64,000 bases of DNA. Source: Prochlorococcus sp. AG-347-L20. Lineage in GTDB: Bacteria; Cyanobacteriota; Cyanobacteriia; PCC-6307; Cyanobiaceae. The notes beneath the pieces are model-generated. The model had not been told where the DNA came from. It saw nothing but the letters and a program-made list of their open reading frames with translations, and searched no databases. The first letter of the stretch is position 1; the number at the start of each line of letters is the position of its first letter. A program made the position numbers and the translations under genes. Below, in pieces: positions 30,023-38,917 of this stretch. The DNA lies in assembly GCA_003281225.1 (NCBI GenBank), contig QCCP01000002.1:1-64000 (forward strand), given 5' to 3'.

Positions 30023-31303
30023 TTGAACAACCTAAAAAATCTTAGAGGAACAGTCGACCTATTGCCTGATCAATTAATAAAGTGGCAAAACGTCGAGAAA
30101 ATTTTATTAGAGCAACTTGCAAGAGCATCCATCAAAGAAATAAGAACACCAATATTGGAGATGACCGAATTATTTATAAGAGGAATTGGTGAAGGAACAG
30201 ATGTTGTCAGTAAGGAAATGTATACTTTTCTTGATAGGGGGGAGAGATCCTGCACTCTTAGGCCTGAAGGAACCGCTTCCGTTGCGCGAGCGTTAATACA
30301 AAAAGGTATGTCGTCTAATCCACTTCAGAAACTTTGGTACATGGGCCCTATGTTTCGATATGAAAGACCTCAAGCAGGTAGGCAAAGACAGTTTCATCAG
30401 TTAGGTGTTGAGTTTATAGGATACGATTCAGTTAGAAGTGATGTTGAAATTGTCGCTTTAGCTTGGGATGTCTTGAGTAAATTAGGAATAAAAGAACTTA
30501 ATCTTGAAATAAATACATTAGGTGATGTAAGTGATAGATTAAATTTTCAGAAATCCTTTTTAAAATGGCTAGAAATAAATAAAAATTCTCTAGATTTAGA
30601 TTCTCAGAATAGGATTACTAAAAATCCCTTGAGGATTTTGGACTCTAAAGATATTCAAACAAAAAAAACTCTTGAAAATGCTCCAAGATTATTTAATTTT
30701 TTGTCTGAAAAAAGTCATAAAAGATATTCAGACTTCAAAAAACAATTAGAGGTTTTAAAAATACCTTATGTGGAAAATTTTAATCTAGTAAGAGGTTTAG
30801 ATTATTACACCCATACAGCCTTTGAAATTACTAGTGGCGCTCTAGGCTCTCAAGCTACAGTTTGCGGAGGAGGAAGATACGACAATTTAATAAAACAAAT
30901 GGGAGGGCCAAATACCCCTGCAATTGGTTTCGCTATTGGTTTAGAAAGACTAATTTTATTGGCGGGAAAAGAGTTCGAAGTCCCTAGAAATACTGATATT
31001 TATATTATTAATCAAGGCTTCATTGCTGAACAATTAGCTATGGATCTATCAAGAAAATTAAGAAATTATGATTTGTTAGTAGAGTTAGATTTAAGTGGAT
31101 CTTCATTCTCTAAACAATTTAAAAAGGCTAATAAACTAAAATCTAAAAGTATTGTTGTGATTGGCGAAGATGAAGCAACTAAAAAGGAATTTATTATAAG
31201 GCTCTTTGCTCAATCAGATAATGGGAATAAAGAAGAGGTTATTTCTTTAGAGAATGATTTTGGATTAGAAAAGTGGATAAATAATAACTTACTCGCAAAG
31301 TGA
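30023..31303 (+). CDS. hisS: Histidyl-tRNA synthetase
   Basis: Class II synthetase for tRNA-His, 426 residues, starting at TTG. The family motifs are intact: LRPEGTASVARA (motif 2 region, near residue 78), RYERPQAGRQRQFHQLGVE (near 112) and the histidine-A motif LVRGLDYYTHTAFEI (near 259) plus FAIGLERLILL for motif 3. The C-terminal domain binds the anticodon. Its TGA stop overlaps the ATG of the small membrane-protein gene that follows, giving TGATG coupling. Identity is secure. Confidence 0.97.
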   Translation: MNNLKNLRGTVDLLPDQLIKWQNVEKILLEQLARASIKEIRTPILEMTELFIRGIGEGTDVVSKEMYTFLDRGERSCTLRPEGTASVARALIQKGMSSNPLQKLWYMGPMFRYERPQAGRQRQFHQLGVEFIGYDSVRSDVEIVALAWDVLSKLGIKELNLEINTLGDVSDRLNFQKSFLKWLEINKNSLDLDSQNRITKNPLRILDSKDIQTKKTLENAPRLFNFLSEKSHKRYSDFKKQLEVLKIPYVENFNLVRGLDYYTHTAFEITSGALGSQATVCGGGRYDNLIKQMGGPNTPAIGFAIGLERLILLAGKEFEVPRNTDIYIINQGFIAEQLAMDLSRKLRNYDLLVELDLSGSSFSKQFKKANKLKSKSIVVIGEDEATKKEFIIRLFAQSDNGNKEEVISLENDFGLEKWINNNLLAK

Positions 31304-31593
31304 TGGTCTTAAAATTAGTAATAATTTTTCTTTTTATATTTATTTTTTTTAATTTAAGGAATTTACATAAATTAAATAGAAAAGAAAAAGTTTCAAAGGC
31401 TAAAAAATTAACAACTTTTAATAAGAAGAATCTTAATAATTGGATGAATTTACCTAAAAAAGAAAGATATAACTTATCAAAAAAAGATTCTATTAAATAT
31501 ATGGACAGAAGAAAACTTTTATTAGATGAAATTAGAAATGAATATAAAAAAATATCCAGAGAAAATTCTGAGGAAAACATTAAGAAAAAATAA
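31303..31593 (+). CDS. Small single-pass basic membrane protein
   Basis: A 96-residue protein starting at the ATG that overlaps the hisS stop by one base (an upstream GTG at 31300 is also in frame). Residues 2-18 form one strongly hydrophobic membrane segment; the remaining 78 residues are very basic and lysine-rich (KKLTTFNKKNLNNWMNLPKK and following), predicted to lie in the cytoplasm as a helical or disordered arm. I recognise no family. Position suggests translation coupled to hisS. A second small gene follows after 2 bases. It may be a membrane anchor for nucleic acid or phosphate groups, but that is a guess. Confidence 0.7.
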   Translation: MVLKLVIIFLFIFIFFNLRNLHKLNRKEKVSKAKKLTTFNKKNLNNWMNLPKKERYNLSKKDSIKYMDRRKLLLDEIRNEYKKISRENSEENIKKK

Positions 31594-31595
31594 TT

Positions 31596-31895
31596 GTGGA
31601 AAATTTCTGGACTTCTATTAAACCTATAAATGGATTGAGACATTTTGTTTTAGTAAATGAGACTAAACAAAAAGGAAATATTACTTTTTTAATGGTTTCT
31701 GTAGTTGATTCTGAAATTAATATAGAAACTTCTTATGAAGAATTAATAAATAGTGGAAATTGGCATAAGGGTTGGATCAATCTCCCAAAGCTTCAATCGA
31801 TAACTGAAGAATATGTTGACTATAAATCCCTCAAAAAAGGAGAAAGTATCGATGAGATATTTATTAATGAAGATTCTTTATTTAATATTTCTTAA
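31596..31895 (+). CDS. Small Trp-containing protein of the TIGR02450 type
   Basis: A 99-residue soluble protein starting at GTG, two bases after the preceding stop. The spaced Trp pattern W-T-S (residues 5-7), GLRHFVLVNE (residues 13-22), then NSGNWHKGWINLP near residue 52 matches the layout of the Trp-rich family TIGR02450. The last 35 residues are an acidic tail. It is the last gene of the hisS run. There is no known enzymatic motif. Match is by pattern only, so it is moderate. Confidence 0.65.
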   Translation: MENFWTSIKPINGLRHFVLVNETKQKGNITFLMVSVVDSEINIETSYEELINSGNWHKGWINLPKLQSITEEYVDYKSLKKGESIDEIFINEDSLFNIS

Positions 31896-32031
31896 TTTTA
31901 AATAAATCTTTCAAATCTCTTCTCTTTATAAAAACTAGTTTTTTTGTTACTTAATAAATATTTAAAAGTTTTACCCCTTTCAAAAAAATAAGATTAACGT
32001 TATCAAGGATTAATAATATTTACTTAATCCA

Positions 32032-32265
32032 ATGTTAGGGGATATATGGAGCTCATCTGAGTTGACCGCGGAACAACTAGGAATAACTGAAATTAAACTT
32101 TCTTTTTTACGTGAAAATGGAATACTTAAGCCTGGGATTCATTGGAAAAGCTCTCCACTCGGTCAGAAAAAACCTTGGAAACCCAAAGCTCTTTATAATA
32201 TAAAAATGTGCAGAAAAATAATTAATAAATTTTATTTTCAAGAAAACTATAATATTGCAGCCTAA
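32032..32265 (+). CDS. Mini-helix-turn-helix protein related to the island gene at 62.1 kb
   Basis: A 77-residue protein starting at ATG after a 136-base gap. The core S-S-E-L-T-A-E-Q-L-G-I-T-E-I-K-L-S-F-L (residues 8-26) looks like the helix-turn-helix of AlpA/excisionase-like DNA-binding proteins, and the downstream part F/W-K-S-S-P-L-G-Q-K-K-P-W resembles the wing of that fold. The same L-G-I-T-E-x-K-L-x-x-L core and a following P-L-x-x-K motif are seen in the protein at 62095-62355, inside the recombinase-associated element, so the two are probably homologous. Here it is isolated in the intergenic stretch before the pcb gene. It may be a domesticated mobile-element regulator. Confidence 0.65.
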   Translation: MLGDIWSSSELTAEQLGITEIKLSFLRENGILKPGIHWKSSPLGQKKPWKPKALYNIKMCRKIINKFYFQENYNIAA

Positions 32266-32307
32266 AAAGATATTCTTTTTATTTATTTGGAAAAATAAAT
32301 AAAATAT

Positions 32308-32484
32308 TTATTCTATTAGATTCTCATCCTTACACTCTATTAGAGTGTTTTGCAAAGTTGGATATAAATTAATCATATTTATATATTGTTTTGATTTTCT
32401 GTATGATTTCGCAGCCTTTTTGTAATGAACTTCCGATTTCATTTCTAGTGAAAATTTTCTAGAAGACTTTTGAGAAGTAGTCAT
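32308..32484 (-). CDS. Small 58-residue hypothetical protein
   Basis: ATG at 32484, stop at 32310-32308, giving a 58-residue basic protein. It begins MTTSQKSSRKFSLEMKSE and ends with an acidic ECKDENLIE tail; no membrane segment, no cysteine motif. It is transcribed away from the pcb gene toward the mini-HTH gene. Coding status rests on an uninterrupted frame with a reasonable composition only, and I recognise no family. The region could instead be non-coding leader. Confidence 0.4.
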   Translation of the reverse strand: MTTSQKSSRKFSLEMKSEVHYKKAAKSYRKSKQYINMINLYPTLQNTLIECKDENLIE

Positions 32485-32813
32485 AATATAAAATGTCTTA
32501 TCCCATATTTAATAATTGTTTGAGAATGAGGCAATAAACAGGATGGCTTAATGAAACAAAATATCGTTTAATGTCAGCAAAATGAAATTTAATTAACTTA
32601 TCTGAATCTAAAAATTATGGTTTATTTTATAGAACTTATAACTCCAAGAATAGTTTTTCTACATTAAATCTACCTTTTTTGCTGTTGGATTCCCTTATGA
32701 AGATTTCTTGTTTAGTAATTTTAGGATTACTAACCTTTACAATTTTGTTATGAATTCAACTGTTTGGTGAAATATAAAGTATTCTCAAAACGTTTAAGCT
32801 AATCAATTCCTAA
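32485..32813 (+). promoter_or_regulatory. Long upstream region of the pcb antenna gene
   Basis: About 330 bases with no clear protein gene. A TATAAA at 32773-32778 is a reasonable -10 element for a pcb transcript, placing its start roughly 30 bases before the ATG. Farther up, the frame ATG 32697 to TGA 32753 could encode an 18-residue hydrophobic peptide, MKISCLVILGLLTFTILL; it has no visible Shine-Dalgarno sequence. No -35 box is clear. The stretch may hold light- or stress-dependent control of the highly expressed antenna gene, but I see no recognised operator. Confidence 0.35.
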
Positions 32814-33872
32814 ATGCAAACATATGGAAATCCAGATACTACCTATGGATGGTGGGCTGGTAATTCAGGTGTAGCAAATCGCTCAGGAAAATTCATTGCT
32901 GCTCATGTAGCTCATGCAGGATTAATCGTTTTCTGGGCGGGTGCATTCACCCTTTTTGAACTTTCACGATTTGACCCCACTGTCCCAATGGGTCATCAAC
33001 CTCTAATCGTTCTTCCTCATTTAGCAACTCTTGGAATAGGGTTTGATGCTAATGGCGTCGCGATGGGAGATACTAAACCTGTTCTAGCGATAGCAATAGT
33101 TCACTTAGTTTCTTCTATGGTTTTAGCAGCAGGCGGACTTTTACACTCTTTACTTCTTCCTGGAAATCTAGAAGATTCTGATGTAGCAAGAGCTAGAAAA
33201 TTCAATATTGAATGGGATAATCCAGACAAATTGACATTTATTCTTGGTCACCATCTAATTATTCTTGGTTTCGCAGTTATCGCTTTTGTTGAATGGGCAA
33301 GGGTTCACGGAATTTATGATCCAGCTATTGGTTCTGTAAGACAGGTTGAGTATGAATTAAATTTGGCCAAAATTTGGAATCACCAAACAGACTTTTTGAC
33401 TATTGATAGCCTCGAAGAAGTTATGGGAGGCCATGCTTTTCTTGCTTTCGTTGAGATCACTGGTGGTGCTTGGCATATTGCTACTAAGCAAGTTGGTGAA
33501 TATACCAAATTTAAAGGTAAAGGACTTCTTTCTGCAGAAGCTGTTCTCTCATGGTCACTAGCTGGAATAGGCTGGATGGCTATTATTGCAGCCTTCTGGA
33601 GTGCCGCTAATACAACAGTTTATCCAACTGAATTCTTTGGTGAACCACTTGAATTGAAGTTTAGTATTTCTCCTTATTGGGTAGATACTGTTGATCTCCC
33701 TGATGGTGAGTACACTTCAAGGGCATGGTTAGCTAATGTTCATTACTATTTTGGATTCTTCTTTATTCAAGGTCATCTATGGCACGCTTTAAGAGCACTA
33801 GGCTTTGATTTCAAGAGAGTTACAAATGCTATCAGTAATATTGATAGTGCAACAGTTACTCTTAAAGATTAA
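32814..33872 (+). CDS. pcbA: Divinyl-chlorophyll a/b-binding light-harvesting protein Pcb
   Basis: Main peripheral antenna of Prochlorococcus, a six-helix relative of the PSII inner antenna CP43 and of IsiA. The 352-residue protein opens [19 protein letters not shown], then has hydrophobic helices with conserved chlorophyll-ligand histidines, as in [21 protein letters not shown] (residues 29-49; H31 and H34) and in [11 protein letters not shown] (near residue 145). The C-terminal helix [19 protein letters not shown] is also characteristic. The lumenal loop before helix 6 is short, as in Pcb/IsiA rather than CP43. It is monocistronic: a long upstream region precedes it and an intrinsic terminator follows. 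The gene is a marker that this genome is Prochlorococcus. Confidence 0.96.
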   Translation: MQTYGNPDTTYGWWAGNSGVANRSGKFIAAHVAHAGLIVFWAGAFTLFELSRFDPTVPMGHQPLIVLPHLATLGIGFDANGVAMGDTKPVLAIAIVHLVSSMVLAAGGLLHSLLLPGNLEDSDVARARKFNIEWDNPDKLTFILGHHLIILGFAVIAFVEWARVHGIYDPAIGSVRQVEYELNLAKIWNHQTDFLTIDSLEEVMGGHAFLAFVEITGGAWHIATKQVGEYTKFKGKGLLSAEAVLSWSLAGIGWMAIIAAFWSAANTTVYPTEFFGEPLELKFSISPYWVDTVDLPDGEYTSRAWLANVHYYFGFFFIQGHLWHALRALGFDFKRVTNAISNIDSATVTLKD

Positions 33873-33896
33873 TTTACAAATTTTATTACCAATATC

Positions 33897-33926
33897 AAAA
33901 GGCTCCTCTTACCGGAGCCTTTTTTA
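33897..33926 (+). terminator. Intrinsic terminator after pcb
   Basis: The inverted repeat AAAAGGCTCC (33897-33906) and GGAGCCTTTT (33914-33923) with a seven-base loop is followed by more T residues. It lies 25 bases after the pcb stop codon. It is one of the few clear rho-independent terminators in this compact window, which fits the need to isolate a very strongly expressed transcript. Confidence 0.9.
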
Positions 33927-33965
33927 TTTGAAAAATTTTGTTTATTAATTTAGATTTAGAATTAT

Positions 33966-35351
33966 ATGTTTTTGAAATCATTGGATATTTTTTCGATACA
34001 GAATAAAGATATTTTTTCAAATTCTCTATTGATAAGTTTTTTGGGATTATTAATTATATTTTTTTTGTTGATTTTTGGGAGAAAATTTAAACTAGCTGTT
34101 CAACTCGAGAGGTTTGGATTACCGATAGCAGTTATATCAGGAATTTTAGGTATATCCATAGGCCCATTTGGCGCGATACACTTTTTACCAAAAGAAACTA
34201 TCAATGTTTGGAGTAATTTTCCTACTCCTCTTTTATCATTAGTCTTCGCAACTTTAATGATGGGAAGACCTATCCCGAATATAAATGGTTTAGTTAAACC
34301 AATTTTTAATCAATTTCTATTAGCTCTTTCACTAGGGTTCGGACAGTTTTTTGTCGGTGGTCTTGTTGTTAAATACTTTCTACCCCCATCTATGGATGCA
34401 AATCCTCTAATGGGTTGTTTAATAGAAGTAGGTTTTGAGGGTGGTCATGGAGCCGCATCAATAATCGGTGAAAGTTTTAATAAACTTGGTTTCCCAAATG
34501 GTTTAGATCTTGGTTTGGCCATGGCAACAATGGGTCTTTTATCCTCTTCAATATTGGGTAGCATATTTATTTTTCTTGGTAGGACTTTAGGTCTTTCAGA
34601 TACTGAGGAAATTCTTGAACAAAAAGATAATCTAAAGGGAAAAAATAAAACAGGAATTTTTGCAGATTTAAGAATTTTTATAATAAACCTTGGATTCTCT
34701 GGTTTGGCAATTTCTTTTGGGGTTTTGCTACTCAAATTTTTAAGGTATATTTCAAGTTCTTTTGGTGATTTTTCGAGGGAAATTATTTTTTCACTACCAG
34801 TATTCCCTTTTATTCTTATTGGTTCGCTTCTGATTAGATATATTTTAGAGAAAACTAAAAAAACAGAATTTATTTCAAATATTCTTCAAAGAGAGATTGG
34901 TATTTTATCTACAGACTTATTGATTTTTACAGCTATGGCGAGTTTAGATATTGCAGTTGTTTTTGATAATTGGATACTTATTTTATTGTTTACTATTTTC
35001 GGTTTAATTTGGAATTTAATCTGTATTGCTTATTTCGCATACTTTATTTTTGATGATTATTGGTTTGAAAAAAGTTTGATAGAGTTTGGGAATTCTACAG
35101 GTGTAGTAGCTTCTGGTTTACTTCTTTTAAGGCTTGCAGATCCAAAAAATATTTCTAAGACTTTACCAATTTTTACATCAAAACAGCTATTCGCTCAGTT
35201 AATTCTTTCTGGGGGACTATTCACAGTTCTTGCACCACTAATGATTTCTAAAATTGGGTTAGATTATTGGACAGAAATTTGTGCCCTAATTACATTCGCA
35301 ATTCTTTTTATTACATTGATTTTTAATAAAGTAGAGATGAAAAAGTTTTAA
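33966..35351 (+). CDS. Sodium/glutamate symporter-like (GltS family) transporter
   Basis: A 461-residue integral membrane protein with about ten to twelve hydrophobic segments. The sequence organisation, with VQLERFGLPIAVISGILGISIGP near the N-terminus, LMMGRPIPNINGLVKPI, and the repeat block GFEGGHGAASIIGESFNKLGFPNGLDLGLAMATMG near residues 158-190, matches the GltS family of sodium-coupled glutamate carriers. A second inverted-topology half ends in LIEFGNSTGVVASGLLLLRL, another glycine-rich hairpin. The substrate could be glutamate or another anion; the family is known to include unassigned members in picocyanobacteria. It follows the pcb terminator, so it has its own promoter. Confidence 0.8.
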   Translation: MFLKSLDIFSIQNKDIFSNSLLISFLGLLIIFFLLIFGRKFKLAVQLERFGLPIAVISGILGISIGPFGAIHFLPKETINVWSNFPTPLLSLVFATLMMGRPIPNINGLVKPIFNQFLLALSLGFGQFFVGGLVVKYFLPPSMDANPLMGCLIEVGFEGGHGAASIIGESFNKLGFPNGLDLGLAMATMGLLSSSILGSIFIFLGRTLGLSDTEEILEQKDNLKGKNKTGIFADLRIFIINLGFSGLAISFGVLLLKFLRYISSSFGDFSREIIFSLPVFPFILIGSLLIRYILEKTKKTEFISNILQREIGILSTDLLIFTAMASLDIAVVFDNWILILLFTIFGLIWNLICIAYFAYFIFDDYWFEKSLIEFGNSTGVVASGLLLLRLADPKNISKTLPIFTSKQLFAQLILSGGLFTVLAPLMISKIGLDYWTEICALITFAILFITLIFNKVEMKKF

Positions 35352-35391
35352 TAATCATCCTAGAATGATAAAAAGCCTAAATTTTATTTAA

Positions 35392-35649
35392 ATGTCATTT
35401 ACTCCCTACGATATTCCACCTCAAGAAAATAAAGGGAAGTGGTTTAGGAGTCATTTACTCGGAAGGGAAATTGAACTTGGTGAATTGTATAGTCTTGGAT
35501 CAAATGATTTGGATTTGCTTATGGCGGAGACTGCAGAAATTAGGAGCGATCTTGATTTTAAGGAAAAAAATATAGGCAAATTTAGGACTGCAGGATATTT
35601 TTTGGAGTTGGCAAGAATAATTGAGAAAAGGAAGTTGTTGGAAAGTTAA
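35392..35649 (+). CDS. Small conserved hypothetical protein
   Basis: An 85-residue soluble protein starting at ATG, 40 bases after the transporter gene. The sequence SFTPYDIPPQENKGKWFRSHLLG and LYSLGSNDLDLLMAETAEIR is not one I can name; the second half is helical and charged. Its stop overlaps the convergent GST gene by 4 bases. Codon use resembles neighbours, so a real gene is likely. No function can be inferred. Confidence 0.7.
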   Translation: MSFTPYDIPPQENKGKWFRSHLLGREIELGELYSLGSNDLDLLMAETAEIRSDLDFKEKNIGKFRTAGYFLELARIIEKRKLLES

Positions 35650-36305
35650 TTAGATGGGAAATAATTCTTTCTAGAATATGGTTCCCATAATTCGTATTTA
35701 TACATTAAAGATTTAAATTCTCTATTTTTCTCAAATGAATCTAACCAGTTTTTTATTGAGGATTCAAAATAATTTGTTCTTTTTTGACTCTCACAAGCGA
35801 TTCTAAATTGTCTTACAAAAGGCCAAATAGACCAATCAGCGATTGTGGGGCTATCTCCAAAAAAGTATTTGTTTTCTGCAAGAAGTTCGTTCCATCTTTT
35901 TATAAATATAATCGCATTTGTGAAATGAAATTCTTCATCAATATTCTTATATCTAGTGGCATATTTAAATCGATCTAAATGATATTTGAATTTGTTATCG
36001 TTTTCATTAATTATTTCAAAAATAGCTTCCTTTTTGTTCTCAGGAAAATAAATTAATTTGATGTTTTCCTTTTTTGACTCTGAGAGGGCCCACAGGATGA
36101 TTTCAAGACTTTCTTCAATAACTTCACTATTTTTTTTTATAAGTATTGGAACCGTTTTCGTCTTTGAATTATTTAAAAAATCTAGAGGTTTATTTTTTAA
36201 ATCAATTTCTCTTATCTCTACTTTTATTTCGCAAATTAACAGGGCCCATCTTGCACGAATTGCATATGGACATCTTCTAAATGAATATAAAATATCGTTT
36301 TTCAT
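35646..36305 (-). CDS. Glutathione S-transferase-like protein
   Basis: A 219-residue cytosolic GST. The N-terminal thioredoxin-like domain has SFRRCPYAIRARWALL (residues 8-23), a CPY-type active site typical of omega/beta-like GSTs in which Cys, not Tyr, reacts. The cis-Pro motif is seen as KTVPILIKKN near residue 50 and the family E-S motif follows as VIEESLEIILWAL. The C-terminal all-helical domain ends with the FGDSPTIADWSIWPFVRQFR block, also family-typical. It is convergent with the small gene at 35392. Role in stress detoxification or dehalogenation is unresolved. Confidence 0.85.
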   Translation of the reverse strand: MKNDILYSFRRCPYAIRARWALLICEIKVEIREIDLKNKPLDFLNNSKTKTVPILIKKNSEVIEESLEIILWALSESKKENIKLIYFPENKKEAIFEIINENDNKFKYHLDRFKYATRYKNIDEEFHFTNAIIFIKRWNELLAENKYFFGDSPTIADWSIWPFVRQFRIACESQKRTNYFESSIKNWLDSFEKNREFKSLMYKYELWEPYSRKNYFPSN

Positions 36306-36379
36306 AATGTAAAAACTTTTAATTTCCCTAATTCTTTTAGTATTATCTAAATAGGAACAGTATTAATTTTACAACGCAA

Positions 36380-36922
36380 ATGTCGGGATATGTTTACCTT
36401 ATTAGAGTAGGAGACCTTTATAGGATTGGGAAAACGGATAATCTTGAAAAGAAGATTAAGAAATTAAAGCCAGATGAATTATTAACATCAATAATGACGA
36501 AGGAGCCAGAAACTCTTGAAGCAAGATTACTAAGAAAATATAAGTCGCAAAGAATTCCTGAAACTGGTTATTTAAAGCTTTCTAAAAGACAAATTAGAGA
36601 ATGTAAAAAGCAATTTGAATTAAAGGGTAGCTTACCTCATACTCTAGATGCTGAAGTTTCCATAACTTTATTTGCATCTTTTTTATTGTTTTCATTTAGT
36701 TACTTTATTTTAAATTATTTAAATTTTGGATTTGTAAAATCTTTATCATATTCTTTCGGAATGGCATCTCTACCAATGGTTATATTATTTATTACAGGTA
36801 GTTTTGGCGGATACTTTTCTGAAGATTTATCTCTTTTTTCATTGTTAACTAATCGAATAAAAGGTTTATTTATTGCAATTGCAATGCTTTCAATTGCTTA
36901 CTTAATTTTCAATTTAGGTTAA
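36380..36922 (+). CDS. GIY-YIG/T5orf172-like domain protein with C-terminal membrane helices
   Basis: A 180-residue protein. Residues 4-18 read YVYLIRVGDLYRIGK, matching the two-strand opening of the GIY-YIG nuclease fold (the Y-I-G motif is Y-R-I-G here). PETLEARLLRKYKSQR (residues 43-58) could supply the metal-binding Glu, as in phage T5 Orf172-like proteins. The typical Arg of the first helix is not clear, so catalytic activity is doubtful. Residues 94-178 form two or three hydrophobic helices, which is unusual for this fold. The gene overlaps the convergent SDR gene by 4 bases. A membrane-tethered nucleic-acid-binding protein is the simplest reading. Confidence 0.6.
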   Translation: MSGYVYLIRVGDLYRIGKTDNLEKKIKKLKPDELLTSIMTKEPETLEARLLRKYKSQRIPETGYLKLSKRQIRECKKQFELKGSLPHTLDAEVSITLFASFLLFSFSYFILNYLNFGFVKSLSYSFGMASLPMVILFITGSFGGYFSEDLSLFSLLTNRIKGLFIAIAMLSIAYLIFNLG

Positions 36923-37626
36923 ATTTCATAATTACAATTTAAGGCGATTTCAAATGGAACTGATTGGGTAGGTAACTTAAGAATAGTTGAGCATATTTCA
37001 GCAATATCTTCAGGTTGTGTCATTCTTGATTTGTCTAAAGAAGAGATATTTTGGGCCATTTTTGTATTAACCCAGCTTGGGCAAATTGCAGAAATCCTTA
37101 TATTTTTATCCCAACCTTTATTTTTCATAGTTTGGCATAATCCCATCAAAGCAAACTTTGAAGAAGAATAAGCGGCTAAATCACCTTTGGATCTTTTCCC
37201 ACTCATTGAAACTAAAACAATAATTCTTCCTCTTCCAGAGGTACATAAATGATCCCAAGAAAGCCTACATAAATGCCAAATTGCTAAAAAATTGATATTT
37301 AATGTATTTAAAATATCTTTTTCATCACCATCTTTGTATAAGAAAGGAACTCTCGATAATACTCCAGAACAATTTATTACTGAATCAAATCCTCCAAATT
37401 CATCTACGGTATTCTTTATCCAATTTTCGGCTGTAATTTTTTTTAAAGCATCATAGTGGTTGATTATAATTTTTCCTTCAGGCCATTTTTTTGGATCAAT
37501 AGCGCTTCCTTTTAATGATTCTAAATCTCTTATGCCAACACTAATTCTATTGCCTTCTTTTAATTCTTTATGTGCAATATTTAGTCCAATACCTCTACTG
37601 GCTCCACTTATTAATATGGTTCTCAT
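36919..37626 (-). CDS. Short-chain dehydrogenase/reductase
   Basis: A classical SDR of 235 residues. The cofactor-binding motif is SGASRGIG (residues 7-14), the NAG-like triad position is CSG (86-88), and the catalytic Ser140, Tyr153 and Lys157 lie in VSMSG and AAYSSSK. All are intact, so activity is expected. The Arg11 in the glycine loop and R33 favour NADP(H). It lies 7 bases after crtL in the same direction and so is probably co-transcribed, which makes a carotenoid or chlorophyll-related substrate possible but not shown. Confidence 0.85.
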   Translation of the reverse strand: MRTILISGASRGIGLNIAHKELKEGNRISVGIRDLESLKGSAIDPKKWPEGKIIINHYDALKKITAENWIKNTVDEFGGFDSVINCSGVLSRVPFLYKDGDEKDILNTLNINFLAIWHLCRLSWDHLCTSGRGRIIVLVSMSGKRSKGDLAAYSSSKFALMGLCQTMKNKGWDKNIRISAICPSWVNTKMAQNISSLDKSRMTQPEDIAEICSTILKLPTQSVPFEIALNCNYEI

Positions 37627-37633
37627 TTTTTAA

Positions 37634-38917
37634 CTATATGTTTGGAAATATTATCCTAAGTAACATTTTAAATTCTCTGCCATGCATAATCATAAGACCT
37701 TTCTTTACACTCCATGGAGCCTTTATAAACATTACGCACATAGCATATACAATCTCTTTTAAAGAAAGAGTATCAGTTAGAAAACCATACCATTGATTTT
37801 TAGGTAGTTTGAAAAAACTGCCAAAAAATTCTCTCAATAGTTTCTCATCAAACCTCATGAGTTTTTCTAATCCAAATTGGTAAAGTGATTTCTTCCTAAT
37901 TAATTCTTTTGACCATAAAGTTTCCCAACCTTTTCTAGCAATATGATAGGTACTTAGATTTTTGTTTTTAATTGCTTCTGAGACTGCCTTTGCGACAAGT
38001 GGAGCTCTTCTTAAAACATTACCAATTAAATATCCAGATGCAGGATGTACCATTGAAGCAGCACCACCATATCCAAGTATTTGTTGTTTGAAATCTGGGA
38101 TTGGCATATTCATAGGAAGAAATAAGCCAAGCTCTTCGTGCTGCATGCTTGTGATTGATATATTTCGATAAGAAAGCCTCTTCTCTAGTCTCTCTTTTAA
38201 ATTTTCCATTGTTAGAGGATTTACCAAACCAAGAGATGTCTCTTCAAGAAAATATTTCCCATCCCCCATATCCATGGCATAAAGAAAAGTTGGCGGTTCT
38301 TTTTTTTGCTCATCGTTAAGATGATCATTTCTATAGTCCATTAATACAAACTGCCCTTTCTTAAGTGGAGGTTTACTAAAATTACCTACTATCCCATAAC
38401 AAGTTTGGACTGCCAAAGGACCACAGGATTTTAATTTAAGAAAAACAGGATCATACCCTGTTGCATCTACTACTAATCTTGCAGAGTAAGTTTTGCCATC
38501 TTTTGTAGTTACTATACTTTTGTATTTTTCAAAATGTATTTTGTTTGCATAGCCTTGATGCCATTTAATAAAAGACTTATTGCATTCGTTAAACCAATAA
38601 TTGTGGAGTTTCTTCTTATCAAATAGTCCATAATCTAGTGAATGTTCCGTGGCTTTATTCTCGTCGTCCTGCTCTTCTAAAGCGCCATGCCCAAAAAAAC
38701 TTACAGTATTCTTCCATCTATATTCAAGTAGATCCTGAAGCCCGAGTTGATCAACTTCTTTCCCCCAAATGCCATATGTATTTGGCCAAGGTTCATCTGG
38801 TCCATTTGGAGAAAGCACTTCAACATCTAATTTTTCCTTCCCTAAAGCTGAGGCAATAGCCATACCCGCAGGCCCTGCACCCAAAACAAGAACATCTGGC
38901 ATATTTTCTTTTGACAT
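37634..38917 (-). CDS. crtL: Lycopene cyclase of the CrtL type, probably the epsilon-cyclase
   Basis: FAD/NAD-dependent cyclase that closes the ends of lycopene to give alpha- and beta-carotene. The 427-residue protein begins with the dinucleotide-binding motif VLGAGPAGMAIASALG (residues 11-26), then WPNTYGIW near residue 44, VVDATGYDPVF (148-158), and the cyclase motif LFLPMNMPIP with the following GYGGAASMVHPASGYLIG block. Prochlorococcus carries two CrtL proteins. As I recall for strain MED4, the epsilon-type gene lies a few genes downstream of pcb, as seen here; that paralogue is reported to be able to form both ring types. The beta/epsilon assignment is from context, not from a residue test. 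Confidence 0.85.
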   Translation of the reverse strand: MSKENMPDVLVLGAGPAGMAIASALGKEKLDVEVLSPNGPDEPWPNTYGIWGKEVDQLGLQDLLEYRWKNTVSFFGHGALEEQDDENKATEHSLDYGLFDKKKLHNYWFNECNKSFIKWHQGYANKIHFEKYKSIVTTKDGKTYSARLVVDATGYDPVFLKLKSCGPLAVQTCYGIVGNFSKPPLKKGQFVLMDYRNDHLNDEQKKEPPTFLYAMDMGDGKYFLEETSLGLVNPLTMENLKERLEKRLSYRNISITSMQHEELGLFLPMNMPIPDFKQQILGYGGAASMVHPASGYLIGNVLRRAPLVAKAVSEAIKNKNLSTYHIARKGWETLWSKELIRKKSLYQFGLEKLMRFDEKLLREFFGSFFKLPKNQWYGFLTDTLSLKEIVYAMCVMFIKAPWSVKKGLMIMHGREFKMLLRIIFPNI

